Of a DNA stretch of 64,000 nt, positions 32,716-44,923 are shown one piece after another. Within the stretch, counting starts at the first letter, position 1. Each line of letters opens with the position of its first letter. The translations under genes and the position numbers were made by a program. The DNA comes from Blepharisma japonicum (taxonomy: Eukaryota; Ciliophora; Heterotrichea; Heterotrichida; Blepharismidae), in NCBI GenBank assembly GCA_949751835.1, contig CATKHK010000112.1, positions 62,001 to 126,000 of the forward strand, read 5' to 3'. The notes under the pieces are model-generated. The model saw only the letters and a program-made list of their open reading frames with translations. It searched no databases and was not told the origin of the DNA.

Positions 32716-35217
32716 ATGGAAGCTGAAATTAAAGAAATGCTATATGAAGTCTTTGAAAATGAAATCAGCGATATTCAAATCTTTATCAACAAGAAAAAAC
32801 AGCTCGATGATACCCTGCGAAACTTATTCACGAACTCTCCTCATCTGCTAGAATCGATAAGAAACTACATTGAAGAACTATTTTATGATAAAAGAATAGA
32901 AGATTTTGACGCAGACAACTATGCGAAATATATTGATTCCTTATTAAACGGAGAAAACCCTTTATCCCCAGAACTGAACCCTAACTTCGGGTACCGATTC
33001 GGTCCAATTTTGAAAGAAAATATAGAAAAATACCAAATCCTCCAAAATGAAGAAATCAAAAGATTTACTACGGTCATTACTTGGAATATTTTAGGGGAAA
33101 GAGAAGTATTTCCTTTTGAAAGCTCTACTGATAACACAACTACTTTTGATATAAGCAGTTTAAATTCAAATGAGTCTTCAGAGGAAGAAATTTTGAATAC
33201 CCAGAAATTTAACCGAGCTGCAATTAAATTATTTGAATTTTTGGAAAATAGAAGAAATAGCAGGATAAAAAAAGGATTAGGGAAAATAAAGAAGACTAAT
33301 TTAAAGGCAGAAAAAGATAGAAATTCAGCGGAGAAATATAAAGAAGTTGCATTAAAATATTTGATAGCGATAGTTAGAAGGAAAGAGGTTTTAAAATCTT
33401 TACAAGTTATTGCGAAAAATAAAATGATAGAAGATGTAAATAAAGAGAGAAATTATTTTAAAGATTGTAGGGTTGTGGATTATTTTATTTGATGAGCATT
33501 CAAATTGGAATTGAAAAAAATGAGGATGACGAGGATAAAGCTAGGGGCTAATTTAATTGAAGCAAAATTAAGGAATAAGCAGAAATTTCAGCTGCATAAA
33601 AGTTTTTATATTCAGAAGGATGAAAATAGAGAGTATAAGTATCAAGCTTTATCAAAAATTAATTATGGAATTTTATTTCTATGCAAATGAGAATTACTTA
33701 AAAAATGAACAAATAAATTTATATTTTTCCACAAGCTGAAAGCAACAATTATGATGGAAAAAATAGAAGAAAAAGAATATTTTCAGAATAAAAAGCTGCT
33801 TATATATAATATCATAAAAATTATTCAAAGAATCGAAAAGATTTATGAGAGAAAAAATCAGTCAGAGTCGTTTTTATTGATAAGAATTTATACAATGCAA
33901 AAATCAAATGAAATAATAGAATCATTTTATACAGAAAATGAGAGAGGAATGATTAAGAAACAAAAAATAAGAAATGTAGCAGAGAAATTAAATATAAAAT
34001 GCAATTTAATGCTAAAGCTAGCTTTTGATAGTCTGAAAAATTATTTATTTAGTGAAAAGAATAATTATGAAAAATTTTATGCTATCAATTTGTTAAATAT
34101 TATCAATTTTCTCAAAACTTACCAAAGCAGTCTTATAGCCCATGCATTTTTAAGATTAAAAATAAATTTAATGGCTGAAGAAAATGAAATTTACACACAG
34201 AATCTATTAAAATCCCAATCACATAAAATCTGATCTAGAAAATTAAGCACAAGTCAACTGAAGTTAGAAAAATCTGTAGCCTCTAATGTGCTAAAGCAAT
34301 GAAAAAATATTACTTTATATCAAAAATTATCAAAAATTTCCAAAATTTACGCTTCTAAAGATAAGCTAAAAGCTGCAAAAATTGTATTTTCTGCTCTTCT
34401 TAAAAAAATTGAAATTTCGTTTTTGAGATGAAAAGAGATAAACGGAATCATAAAAATCCGTGAATTTGGTGCCCGAAAAATTGGTATTTCTATATTAATT
34501 ATAATGAGAAAAAGATTGGATTATTCCTATTGGCACATTCAATATTGAAACGATTTGAAAAAATGATCAATAATCAGAAATATAACCAAAAAAATAAAAG
34601 AAGATATACAAAAAATTGAAAAATTAAAAGGAAAACAAATATTAAATTTTGATAATGCAAATTTATTAAGATATAGAATCAAAGAGCATGCTTTATTATA
34701 CGAAAAAAAGCTTGCTCAAATTAATTATGAAATCAGATGCATTAACTCATATATTTTTCAGTCAAATGAAAAATTGTTAGCTTTGAGAGCTCAAAATGCA
34801 TCTTTACACAATAAGTATATTAGTATAACAGCTAAAAATAAGCAAGAGACAGAAAAAATAAAAAAGCTTCAGCTTAAATCTTTACAAATTTCTGAAAATA
34901 AATTAAAAACAAAAGAAAATATTTCAATTATAAAAAAAGATATTAAAGATTGCGAATTTCATATACAAAATATACGAAAAAGCATAGGAAACTCTGAGGC
35001 AAAATTAAGAAAACAGTCTATAGTCACCCGAGTTATAAACATCAAGCCATTTTTCAATTCTTACGGCAAGCTATTTGCCAAATCTCCAAAGCACCTAAAT
35101 TCCAATTTTCTCCTCACAACAAAGAAAAATTATCAAGAAGACATTAAAATACTTAATAAATCCTCCATCATAGCTACAATTTTGTTGGCTTTCTTATTAT
35201 ATTTATTAATAATCTAG
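32716..35217 (+). CDS. tail-anchored, Trp-containing helical protein (833 residues)
   Basis: One frame from ATG at 32716 to TAG at 35215, open only with TGA as Trp; at least eight TGA codons are used, two of them adjacent at 33490-33495. The protein is almost entirely helical and Lys/Ile/Asn-rich. Several ~30-40-residue stretches have the pattern Ala/Leu-x2-Leu-Lys...Trp/Phe ('KLAFDSLKNYLF', 'LIAHAFLRLKINL', 'KIEISFLRWKEING'), which recalls centrin-binding (Sfi1-like) repeats but is too loose to claim. The end, after 'NKS', is a single hydrophobic segment ('IIATILLAFLLYLLII') at the very C-terminus, so it is probably tail-anchored. TGA use is far denser than in its neighbours. Confidence 0.75.
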
Positions 35218-35263
35218 CATTTTTTATCCTTGATGCCTTCATTATTTATCGTTTTAATATAAA

Positions 35264-36694
35264 ATGCAGTCTCTTGAAAATGAAGAAATCACAAACAATG
35301 ATAACAGTCCTGTAAACGAGTCCTCTGAAGAATTTGCTTCCATCAGAGAACTAATTAAATCTGATCCAGAATATTTGAACCGTCAGGACAGCCGCCTAGG
35401 CTCTACACAGCTTTTTTCATCAGTAATGTCAAATAACTATAAAAAAACAGAATTTCTCTTGCATTTAGGAGCCAATCCAAATATTCCAAACAACCTAGGG
35501 GAAACCCCACTGCACATAGCAGCAGATAATTTTGAGTATGATACCGTCAAGCTCCTTTTAAGCCACGGGGCAGACCCTAAAAATGCAAATCTAGAAGGCG
35601 AAACTCCTCTGCACAACGCTACGTATAGAGGAGATGCCAAAACAGTCAATATTTTACTACAAAATTACGCTGAGGCAAACGCTTTGAATTTTCAATTAGG
35701 CCAGTCTCCTTTGCACATTGCAGCAGAAAACGGTCATTTAGAAATTATCAAGCTTTTGCTTTCTCATGGGGCAAATCCTGATATAAAAGATAAGCAAGGA
35801 AATACTCCTTCAAGCCTGACTAAGACACAAAAAATTAAACAAATCTTAGACGATTGGAGCGAAAATGTGGAGTATGATGCTAATACAGGACTTTGTGCCA
35901 TAAGGGAAGCCAGGTCTAGCGAAGAAGATATTTCAAGCTTGCCATCTCTACAATACCAGTCCTCTTTAGCTTCTATTGCCATGAGTCCTTCAAATAAGAT
36001 TTATTCCAGCCCAGCGACCCCTTTTTCAAAGTACCTTAAATCTTGTGGAACAGCTGACACCACTCTTGGGGCTAACCAAAAATCAATTTCTCTTCCAGGG
36101 AGCCGCGAAATTTCTATTTTGGTTAAAGAAAACGACAAACTTTACGAATTTCTGATAAGCATTAAGCTTGACATTTATTTTTCAAATTTAGTAAACGCAG
36201 GATTTGATGATTTTGACAGCTTAATAAGTCAAATGAGTACACCTTTGCCACTAACTGCAGATATGCTAAAAAATATTGGAATTTCTAAGCCAGGACATCA
36301 AAAAAGGCTTCTTTTAATGCTAGAAAAAGCAAAAAATTCCCCAAATGACTTTTTAAATAATTCATATGTAAATGAAAGCATCATTATTGAGTCCACGTTC
36401 TGGAAATGTTGCATTTTCCCGAAAATAGAGCATGATGATTTAACATTAAAAGAAATGCTGGAATCATTGAAATTGGGGAATTTATTTGAAAAATTTTATG
36501 AAGCAGGCTATGATGAATTGGAATTTTTAGTTGAACAGATGAGTTCAAAGTTTATCATAAATGAAAAAGTGCTAAAAGAAGAAATAGGGATTGAGGGAGC
36601 GAGAGACAGGAAAAAAATCATGGGGAAGCTGAAAAGCTTGAGTAAACAGGTAAAGAACAGCGAAAAACAGCCTTCTACTTGCAGAGTGTTTTAA
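35264..36694 (+). CDS. ankyrin-repeat protein with two SAM domains
   Basis: 476 residues, starting only 46 bp after the previous stop. Ankyrin repeats occupy residues ~40-195: four to five copies with the consensus pieces 'LGETPLHIAADN', 'EGETPLHNATYRGD', 'LGQSPLHIAAENGHLEIIKL', 'LLLSHGANPDIKDKQGNTP'. A Ser-rich linker follows. Two SAM-like domains come next, at ~288-365 ('LYEFLISIKLDIYFSNLVNA...ILKNIGISKPGHQKRLL' pattern) and ~395-465 ('MLESLKLGNLFEKFYEAGYD'...'EIGIEGARDRKKIMGKL'). Ankyrin repeats bind partners and SAM domains self-assemble, so a scaffold role is likely. No catalytic domain is present. Confidence 0.85.
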   Translation: MQSLENEEITNNDNSPVNESSEEFASIRELIKSDPEYLNRQDSRLGSTQLFSSVMSNNYKKTEFLLHLGANPNIPNNLGETPLHIAADNFEYDTVKLLLSHGADPKNANLEGETPLHNATYRGDAKTVNILLQNYAEANALNFQLGQSPLHIAAENGHLEIIKLLLSHGANPDIKDKQGNTPSSLTKTQKIKQILDDWSENVEYDANTGLCAIREARSSEEDISSLPSLQYQSSLASIAMSPSNKIYSSPATPFSKYLKSCGTADTTLGANQKSISLPGSREISILVKENDKLYEFLISIKLDIYFSNLVNAGFDDFDSLISQMSTPLPLTADMLKNIGISKPGHQKRLLLMLEKAKNSPNDFLNNSYVNESIIIESTFWKCCIFPKIEHDDLTLKEMLESLKLGNLFEKFYEAGYDELEFLVEQMSSKFIINEKVLKEEIGIEGARDRKKIMGKLKSLSKQVKNSEKQPSTCRVF

Positions 36695-36835
36695 TTAATG
36701 CATCATAATTTGTATAAATAATGCTTTTTAATTTCAAAAGAGTTTCTATTACAATAGACAGCTGTATTACCAATTTTAAGGAAAATAATATTTTGGTCTA
36801 CTAGATTACAATATAAATATAATTTAGCTTTATAA

Positions 36836-37642
36836 ATGGCTTATCCAGGGACTATCAGCAATGAGCATCAGGCCATGGCACAAATCAGGCAGCGCTACCC
36901 AGAAATTAGGCAAGGCCAAAACGGAAGCTACGAAATTTTACTACAGCTCCAAATGGGTGCGTTATATATTTCTGTTTATTTCCCAAAACAATTCCCCTCC
37001 TCTCCTCCTGGTATTTTTGTAGCCTCTCCAGTTGAGCATGCCCTAATTGGTGAAAATTTCAAAATTAATTACCCAGAAGAAAAAATTTGGACATCTAGAA
37101 CCCCTCTTCTTGCAGTCATCCAAAATATCCATTCTGCATTTATGAAAGATCCTCCACGTGTAATACCTCCTCAACAAGAATATTTGCCTAACTTCACTGA
37201 AATTTTACGTAAAAATCCAATGCCTGTAGAAGATGAAGAAGATATGAGAGATGTCGTATATACAAGGGTTCAAAAAGCGATTGACCTTACAGAAGAAAGG
37301 GATAAGCTTTTAAATGAGGTTATAGAGAAGACAGAATTTATTTTATCAAAAAAGACAGAAATAGATAAAATCATTAATGAAAATAGAAGCAAAATTAGTG
37401 AAATTGATGATCTCACAAAACAGTTTGGCAGACTGGTGAATGAAAGTCAACAGATTTCAGGGAGAGTGGACCAGCAAGGGGTTATTGAAGATTTGAAGAG
37501 AAAAGAGACAGTGGTGAACCAGGAGCTGCAAGATTTGAGAAAACAGTTTATGGATGGAGAAATTACAGCTGAGAAGTATATACATAAATCAAAGAAGCTT
37601 ATGATACAGTCAAAATTTATGAGATTGATTCAAGCGAAATAA
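36836..37642 (+). CDS. VPS37-type ESCRT-I subunit with N-terminal UEV domain
   Basis: 268 residues. Residues ~8-115 have a ubiquitin E2 variant fold ('YEILLQLQMGALYISVYFP', 'FPSSPPGIFVASPVEH', 'WTSRTPLLAVIQNIHSAF') without the catalytic Cys of an E2. Residues ~125-268 are the helical Mod(r) domain typical of VPS37, ending with 'FMDGEITAEKYIHKSKKLM' (compare the 'G.i....F...Y...R' pattern of that family). The combination is that of animal VPS37A. ESCRT-I sorts ubiquitinated membrane proteins into multivesicular bodies. All Trp codons are TGG. Confidence 0.85.
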   Translation: MAYPGTISNEHQAMAQIRQRYPEIRQGQNGSYEILLQLQMGALYISVYFPKQFPSSPPGIFVASPVEHALIGENFKINYPEEKIWTSRTPLLAVIQNIHSAFMKDPPRVIPPQQEYLPNFTEILRKNPMPVEDEEDMRDVVYTRVQKAIDLTEERDKLLNEVIEKTEFILSKKTEIDKIINENRSKISEIDDLTKQFGRLVNESQQISGRVDQQGVIEDLKRKETVVNQELQDLRKQFMDGEITAEKYIHKSKKLMIQSKFMRLIQAK

Positions 37643-37806
37643 TCAAATAATTAGATTATGTTATGATTTTATAAATTCATATAATTTAATTGAGAACGAA
37701 ACGCTGAAATTATAGGACTGTTTCCATATGATAACTTTTTAAAAAATGGGATTATCTTTCAAAATTATTTAAAAAAATATTTAAATCTTATAATACTTTA
37801 ATGTAA

Positions 37807-40521
37807 TTATGAGATTTCTATTTTGTGTGTAGAGCATGAGCATATTGGCCTAACACCTTCTTGCTCATAATTGCAGCTTAAGTTGTCTCACTCTCCTTGG
37901 ATAAATCTATAGGTTCCGTTAAGGTGTTTCAGACCAGGTACATCTCCAGGTTCTATTCCTTGAATTTTAAAATCTTTAAGCCACTTATATTCTCCATCAA
38001 TAAGTATCTTATAAGAATTTATCGCGTTTTTTCAAGGCTCTTTTAAAAGCTGAATATTATTTGTTATTTCCAGCCCCCATTTTTGACAGAACCTGCTTTC
38101 TTTATTACATGCTTCATTACAAGATTTTCCGCTTTCTCCAATTACAATATAAGGAATTTTTAGTAATTTTTCATAGAAATTCTTTTCTTTTTGTGAAGGA
38201 GTTGACGTAATATTATAGTCTTTTGAGCTTGTACATAGACAAAACCGCTTCCACCAGCGAAAACTTGATAGTCATTCAAGACAGTAATCTTCATGCTCAT
38301 CAGCCCTTATCAGCTGTATAGGTCGAACAGACAGTAATTTTCCATTAAAATCTGTGTTTATAGCTTCATATCCTGTATACCAGTAGCCTTCTTCTTCATA
38401 ATTTCTAGCTTCATCGCTTGGTAGCACTACAGCTATTACAGTCAGCATATAATTTGGGTGATTTTTTTCAGAAAAAGTTACTTTATAAATTCCTGTATAT
38501 TTTCCTTTCACATCTTCTATACCTTCATGCTTAATCTCAATAACATTTCCAACCTCAATAGTAGCACAATAATAAGTGACCCTTTCTTTTCTGTGTTTTT
38601 TATTAATTTCTATGGCTCCTTGATCTGCAATTCTTTCAGCTAAACTCTTATAATCTTCAAGGCTAATTTCTTTATACTCCAAACAAGCGCACCATTCCAA
38701 GCCGCTTCCTATATCTTTACAATTTCTATTATCTTTAATTTTTTCTAAAAATAAAGACAAAGCAGACTTGTCATTTTTTAAATTTTTGTATTCTTGAGAT
38801 TTTTTTGTAATTTGTTTATAAGGAGCATAAGCTAAATGTTTTAATGATAAATGAGAATCTTGCTTGCTGGTTAAATGCTGGGTGTTGTGGAGGAGGATTT
38901 CATGAGTGTCTGGGCCGAGTTTTCCTATTAGACTTTTACTTGCTATTAGAAAATTGAAGGGAAGTAAATGTTCCATTATGCCTTCTTCATTCCTGCTTCA
39001 AATGCCTACACCTAAACCATGATCTGAGGTTAAAAATAGTGCTAATTCTTCGTTATTTTTAGAGTGTAAGTCTAAAATATCGCTTAGAAGAGCCACTAAA
39101 TCGCTGTCTGCTGTTTTTATGACTGAGCCTGTATCCTCATGCCCAGTATCATAGTGATTATATGCAAATTTGTGATGGCCTTTGTAATTTTCTAGAAATT
39201 CTTTTGTGTAATTGAATAAATATTGGTGAGAATAATGCTTACCTATACACATCTCTTTTAAGCATCCTAAGCAGAGCCCTACTAATTTTTCTGCTGAGCT
39301 ATATAAATTATTTACAACATGATCTGCTAGAACTTTTCTACCTATAATCTTTGATAGCCATCCTGATCTGTTTTCCCAGCCAAACATAGTAACAAATCCA
39401 AATTTTTCATAATATTTCCAAATTGCATCTTTTTGATTTTTCGCAAAATCTTCCTGATACTTATCCTCTAACTTCAAGCCTTTTACCTTTGATTTGGCAT
39501 CTTCTTCAGGTTTTCCGAGTAGCAAAGGGACAATATTTGACATTGTGTTTATATATATTGAGTGCTCAATTTGAAAATCGTATATCGCAAAATCCTTCGA
39601 AAATGCTCCAGACACAATGCTATTATTCATAAAACTAGTTGTTTCAGTTAACGTTCGGTAAAAATGCTGCCTTGACACAGAGTCAAAAACTATCACTAAA
39701 ACAGTCAAAGGCTTTGAAGGCTCTGCCATTTTTACCTTCTCCTCCATTAATCTTCTTCTTTCTTGGGCTCTTTTAGAAGCAGATTTAGAAAATTTATTAT
39801 GAAGAAATCCTTGTCTCTTATCCTTCCCACATTTAGTAAACCCAAATTCAGTTTTTCCTATATCTTGAGTGCCCCGATAAGCTTTTCATTTTGGAGCAAT
39901 AGGACTTTCAAGAAGTTCATCCTCAGGATCTGTCCCCAAGCTTATTTGTGCTACTTCATCTTTTTCGCAATTTATGGTAATATTATTGTCTTGAATTATA
40001 AAAATATCATCCTCCTCCCCACAGCTAAATTTTCGTTTCGCATAAGGGAATTTTAAGGCGATTTGAGTAGGTTTATAACTAAATATCGGAGGGTTACAAG
40101 AAATATTGGAATTTTTTATAGTTATGCTTGGAGATAAAGGTAAAGAAATTATATTTTCGTATATTTCTGATTTAGAGATACTTTTAATTTGGCTGAGTCA
40201 TGAATTATCACTTAAATTTGGGCCAGTAGCTGCTGTTTCATTATTGCTTAATGAGCTATTTTTGTTAGAATTTATATCTTCTATCTGAGGATTTTCAATG
40301 CTTATATTTCCATTCTTATCGGATGCTTCTTCTTGTTCAGTTGTATTAAAAAAGAAAGTATCCATGAATTCTGTCGACAGTATGGAATTGCTGATTTTCG
40401 AAGGTTCTGAACTATATAAATCAATATAAACCGCAAATATTCAATAAAGAGAGCCTCCAAGAAACAATATACCAAAAATAAATGCTTTTGATTTATGAAT
40501 TCTTTTTCTAATAGGCTCCAT
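37807..40521 (-). CDS. DUF229 sulfatase-like type II membrane protein
   Basis: 904 residues from ATG at 40521 to TAA at 37807, open with several TGA Trp codons. Residues ~12-33 are a single membrane segment after a basic start (MEPIRKRIHKSK), so the bulk faces the lumen or outside. A Ser/Asn-rich stalk and a Cys-containing region (~170-250) precede the DUF229 core: 'LTVLVIVFDSVSRQHFYR' near 274, 'MFGWENRSGW', 'FAYNHYDTGHEDTG' and 'LFLTSDHGLGVG...EEGIMEHLLP'. These belong to the alkaline-phosphatase/sulfatase superfamily, where the 'DS' and 'DHG' positions usually bind metal. The last ~150 residues are Cys-rich. Substrate unknown; a cell-surface phospho- or sulfo-transfer/hydrolase role is plausible. 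Confidence 0.83.
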
Positions 40522-40890
40522 AATAAGGGTTTATACGGGTATCATTATTTTAGCAAAACGAGAAAAATTAGCCACTGTAATATAATTTATCATTAATTAG
40601 AATTATATGCGAAAATCCAAAGTCTCAAGCGACATAGAGTCTATTTATTATTCGATTTAAATTAATACTTCTTTTTATTAAATTATTAAAAATATTATTT
40701 AAAATTAGCATTCACTATTAAAAAATCTACTTAATTTTAGTTCAAATTTATATCGTTTTTATATAAATGATTCCACAAGCTTGCTTTATTTAAATTAATC
40801 TGGATATTGGGACTTTGGCTTAAAAAATCTAGACACTATTCATAAATATTATAGCATATCTAAAGTTTCTATTTTTTTACCATTATAATC
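40522..40890. other. divergent intergenic region
   Basis: 369 bp between a minus-strand start and a plus-strand start. AT-rich, no gene, RNA or repeat recognised. Confidence 0.45.
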
Positions 40891-43419
40891 ATGAGCAATA
40901 TTGGTTTGTTTAGACCTGATATCCTCTTTTCTCAGACAGAAAATGCCAATAAAACCTATCTTCAAAAAGAACGAGAGTCTCGACTGAAAAAAGAAGAAGA
41001 AAGCCTAATGCAAGAATTTGAAAAGTCTCTAAAGGTAAACACATCTGAGCAGAAAACTGAAGAAAAAGAGATCGTCAAACTGAAAAAACTATACAACCAA
41101 ATACACTATCACAACAAAAAAAAGCTTCAAATACTAGGAGACCTTAAGACTACAGCGAAGTTTCTTAAAAAGAAAGCAACTGACGCATCTGAGATGTCCC
41201 CAAGTCTCAGTTTTGTATCAGGATCTTTAAAAGATATGCAAAGCACGCTGTATTCTAAGAACCAGGTCTATGTTTCTGAACAGCAAGAATTGATAGAAAG
41301 GCTTAAGGACGAAATTAATAAAGTAGAACTACAAATTACTCAGGAAAGACGCACAACAGAACAATTAGAAAGTATGCAAAAGAAAGAAAAAGAGGACTAT
41401 ATTTATCAAAGAGAAAGATTTCTTGACTGTAAAGCTATGAATAAAGGGATTGATAAATATACAGGCCCGATTGAGGATACTACAGCTAGGGCAAAAAATG
41501 AGTTGATTAAAGCAAATGATAATGTAGTGAAATTGAAGACAGAAATTAAAAAACAGTCGACGAGCAGAATGCAAAAAATTGAAGGAATCAGATCTAAAGG
41601 GGCACATCTTAAGAAAGAGGTAGAAACTTTAGTTCATAGAGTCGCTGAATCAGCAATAGGATTGGAAGAAAACGAAATGAAAAATGAAATGCTTAAATCT
41701 GAGTATGGCAAACTACTAACTGAATTCGACCAAGAAAAGCAGCATAAACAAAGCTATGCAAATCAACTGGAATATTACTCTGAAATATTTGAAAAAATAA
41801 AAAAAATAATTAAAGAATCCAAATGTTTGTCAATCAGTCCAGAAAAAGTGGATAAATTCTCCCCAAAAGATATTCTCAAAGCTTTCGAAAACATGATGTC
41901 AATGGAATCTAGACTTCAAATCCGGTTTATTGGGCTTGCAGCAGACCAGTATGAGCTTAGACAAATTTGTGATCAAACTGCTTTTGAGTTGTCTGAGCTG
42001 AAAGAAGACCCAGAGCTTAGTGGGAATATTCAAGAACTTAGGTCAAGAACCAAAAAATTAACGAAAAATGAGACCTTTGAAGTAGAAACTTATACAGGAT
42101 TGTTAGTTTCTTTAGATACAATAAATTCAGTGTCTAAAGAAGAATTAATTGCAAAATATGAGCAAATAATTGTTTTTTCCTTGAAATTTTTTTATCAGCT
42201 TGCTTGACGAGTAAAAAAACAGCTGGAACTTATCAAAGAACAATGCTATGGACATCCTGAAGTCCTTCAAGAGTACATTTTGCATATCCCTTCAATGTTC
42301 AAAGATGCCCAAACTGAATCCACTCCAAGACCTAAAAATGATAAAAGAAACACCGTTATAATCCTCCCCGCAAACTCAAATAAAAGAAAAGCAAGCTCTT
42401 TTGCCTCTGCCCCAATTACACGAGATTTCTCTTTAAAGCCTGAAGAAACTATTTCCTCTATCAAATTCCAAAATCTCAACAAAACCGACCTCCAAGATAT
42501 GTACCTAGCAATATTCCCAGGATTTCCTACAATTGCCCAGAGCTTTGTGTCAGGAATATTAGAAAATACTATTATGAGATACTTTTTGGACAATGAAACT
42601 ATATATCAATACTTAAAAGATTGCAGAGATCAATATTCAGGGCAGCTTTCCGCTATTGTAAACCTAAGCCAACTTTCAGTATCAGCCCATAGGAACTTAA
42701 AAAAGCAGCTGACTACTACATTAGAAGCATTATCAGGTCTTTTAATTAATGCTACAGCTGCAGATAAAGAGATTTCGACAATAATTGACTCAAAAAGCAT
42801 GACTATGGAGCAGCAAATCCTTTTAATAGCAAAATTAAGAGAAAATGAAAAAGGCTTGATAGTGCCAAATATTGCTGATATTAAGAATTTTTCTGATTTA
42901 GTGAAGATAATACTGCTGCATAAGTTTCAGAATATACCGAAACAGAAAGTGTCGTTGAAAGAAGAATATGATGCATTTGTACAGAGATTTCAGATAAATG
43001 AGGTGAAGTTTAATAGTGTAGAAAATACTGAAGATTTAGTCGGTAAATCTGATGAAGAATCCTTTGAAAAAACATCATCAGATGTAAGCACATATAGAAA
43101 CCAGCAGACAATTGATGAAGAAAGCGCTATTAAAACAAAGTCGCCGAGAGCATTTATGAAGTCTAAGCAACACAAGCCAAGAATGCTAAATTTCGCTTCA
43201 GTGCCGATTTTACCAAAAATCGAAGGAAAAAAAGATTTGATTAAAGAAATGAAAAGGATTGAAAACAGCTTAATTAATGTTAAGAAAAACGCATTAGGGA
43301 TAAGCAAGGCTGAAGAAGAAACTGGAATTAGTGATGAGAGCTTTACGGATGAGCGCAAACTTCCACTGATTTCATCTAAAAGTGAGGGCAGAAGTTTCTT
43401 TCTGCTTAAACATAAGTAG
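40891..43419 (+). CDS. coiled-coil protein (842 residues)
   Basis: ATG at 40891 (MSNIGLFRPDILF) to TAG at 43417; one TGA at 42205 is read as Trp and joins what would be two frames. Residues ~20-440 are long coiled coils with heptads rich in Lys/Glu/Leu/Gln. Residues ~455-700 are a mixed helical region ('FPGFPTIAQSFVSGILENTI', 'KSMTMEQQILLIAKLRENE'), and the tail is Ser/Lys-rich and probably disordered. No known domain is recognised. The layout resembles ciliary or basal-body structural proteins, which are numerous in ciliates, but nothing specific supports that. Confidence 0.75.
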
Positions 43420-43502
43420 TTAATCGAGTAATTCTTATTGTGAATATTATAATTATATTGATTCTGCATAATAAATAGTAAAACAGCTTCTAAAAGTTTA
43501 TT

Positions 43503-44030
43503 ATGAAAACTTTGATTGGACTTACAGCTTTAATTATATTACAGCTGAAATTCCATTAGAAAATAAATTTCACAAGCTTAATCCTGGCAGAATGTCATGG
43601 CCACAAGACACTTGAGTAATTAACCCAATTCAGGTTTCTCAAAGCAACGCAGGCTCAGTTGTCAAATTTACATTTACCTTTAGAGTCAGCACTAATCTCT
43701 CTGGTGGCATCCTTGAAATAAATTTACCCACTGAAATAAGTGGAGGCCTTTTTGTTAATTTCCTCAGATTTTTTTGTAGACGAAGATATCACTTTGATCA
43801 ATTCTTCAATCACTTTGCCATCTGCTGCTGGCAATTATGGACCCTTTGCTCTAATAACCCGAACATCATTAACGGAACAAATCTATGATGCAAACTACCT
43901 TTTCGGCTGTGTCTCTATTAAAAAGAGGCACTGGTACTTCTGGACAACTTTTTGTGTTTGGGAACTCTGATAGTTTTTATTTTACATTTATTCCACCTAG
44001 GAGTGCTAAAAAATGGCGATGTGAGCAATT
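43503..44030 (+). pseudogene. decayed, truncated paralogue of the secreted protein at 48502
   Basis: An ATG at 43503 opens a short hydrophobic leader that is soon broken by TAG. Downstream, in changing frames, the sequence matches the N-terminal ~170 residues of the 48502 gene: 'LNPGRMSWPQDTWVINPIQV' against 'LNPGRITWPKDSWVSNPIQA', then 'SQSNAGSVVKFTFTFR', 'LSGGILEINLP', 'AAGNYGPFALITRT' and 'SDSFYFTF'. Homology ends near 44030 and the remaining ~1000 codons are missing. At least two frameshifts are present. Confidence 0.8.
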
Positions 44031-44242
44031 TGCCCTCTTGACGTAAAATCCAGAATTGATGGCTAAGGTAAATTGGGAATAAACTGAGCTAAAATTAACT
44101 GTAGATTCAGCTAATGTGTATTAGCAAGTATACTTTTATTTAAAATACAAAATCTCAATCTAAGCCTAAATCTTCTGCTTAGATTTAAAAAAAATAATTT
44201 TTTACATTTAAATAATAAAGATTATTTATAGAATCTTATAAA

Positions 44243-44923
44243 ATGTCATCAACCATAAGCTTCAACAATATTCAAACAGATCTTTTTCGCTATCACATTT
44301 TGCCATTCATCCGACACCCTACAACTACCTTTATAAATCTGTGAGGAATCAATAGTCAGGTTCGCAGGAACCTAAAAGAAGCTATTCTCCCAGTGTGAGA
44401 TGGACTTATAGCCCACCATGACAATAAGCTAAGTGAAATTGAACGCGAAATCTCTGAGTACCATAATCCAAACCTAACCAAAGATCTACACTTTGCTGGG
44501 GTTGCTGTAAGTGAGATAGATTTCAGAATTCTAAATTATGAAGATCAAAATACATTGTTTGTCCTTTCTATTTTCTATGAAATTTTAATGCTCACCGAAG
44601 AATTCCCAACAAGAAAGGATGTCGAAGAGTTTTTCAACAAAGAAAATGCAGTTCCGAGATTATGAAATGTGAACCCTAGGGCTGTGCCAAAAAATATACT
44701 TAATGTGGCCATAAAGTTGAATGATACACAAGAATGGAGAAAGGCTGAAGAAAGATTAATTGAAGGCCCAGAATCTAATATTATCAAATGGATAAAGATT
44801 TTAATCACGTATTTACAACGGATGTTTCAGACTGATTCAAGAAGAGAAAGGGAAGATTTTCATTATAAGGCATTGAAACATTTTGAAAAAATGAAAAAGC
44901 ATATAAAAAAGATCTGGGTTTAA
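44243..44923 (+). CDS. unidentified helical protein (226 residues)
   Basis: ATG at 44243 (MSSTISFNNIQTDLF) to TAA at 44921, open only with three TGA Trp codons. The protein is mainly helical and charged, with 'HILPFIRHPTTTFINLWG' early, 'AVSEIDFRILNYED' in the middle and a Lys/Arg-rich end ('ALKHFEKMKKHIKKIWV'). No signal peptide, membrane segment or known motif is seen. It lies between two decayed elements, so it may be a young or rapidly changing gene; function unknown. Confidence 0.6.
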
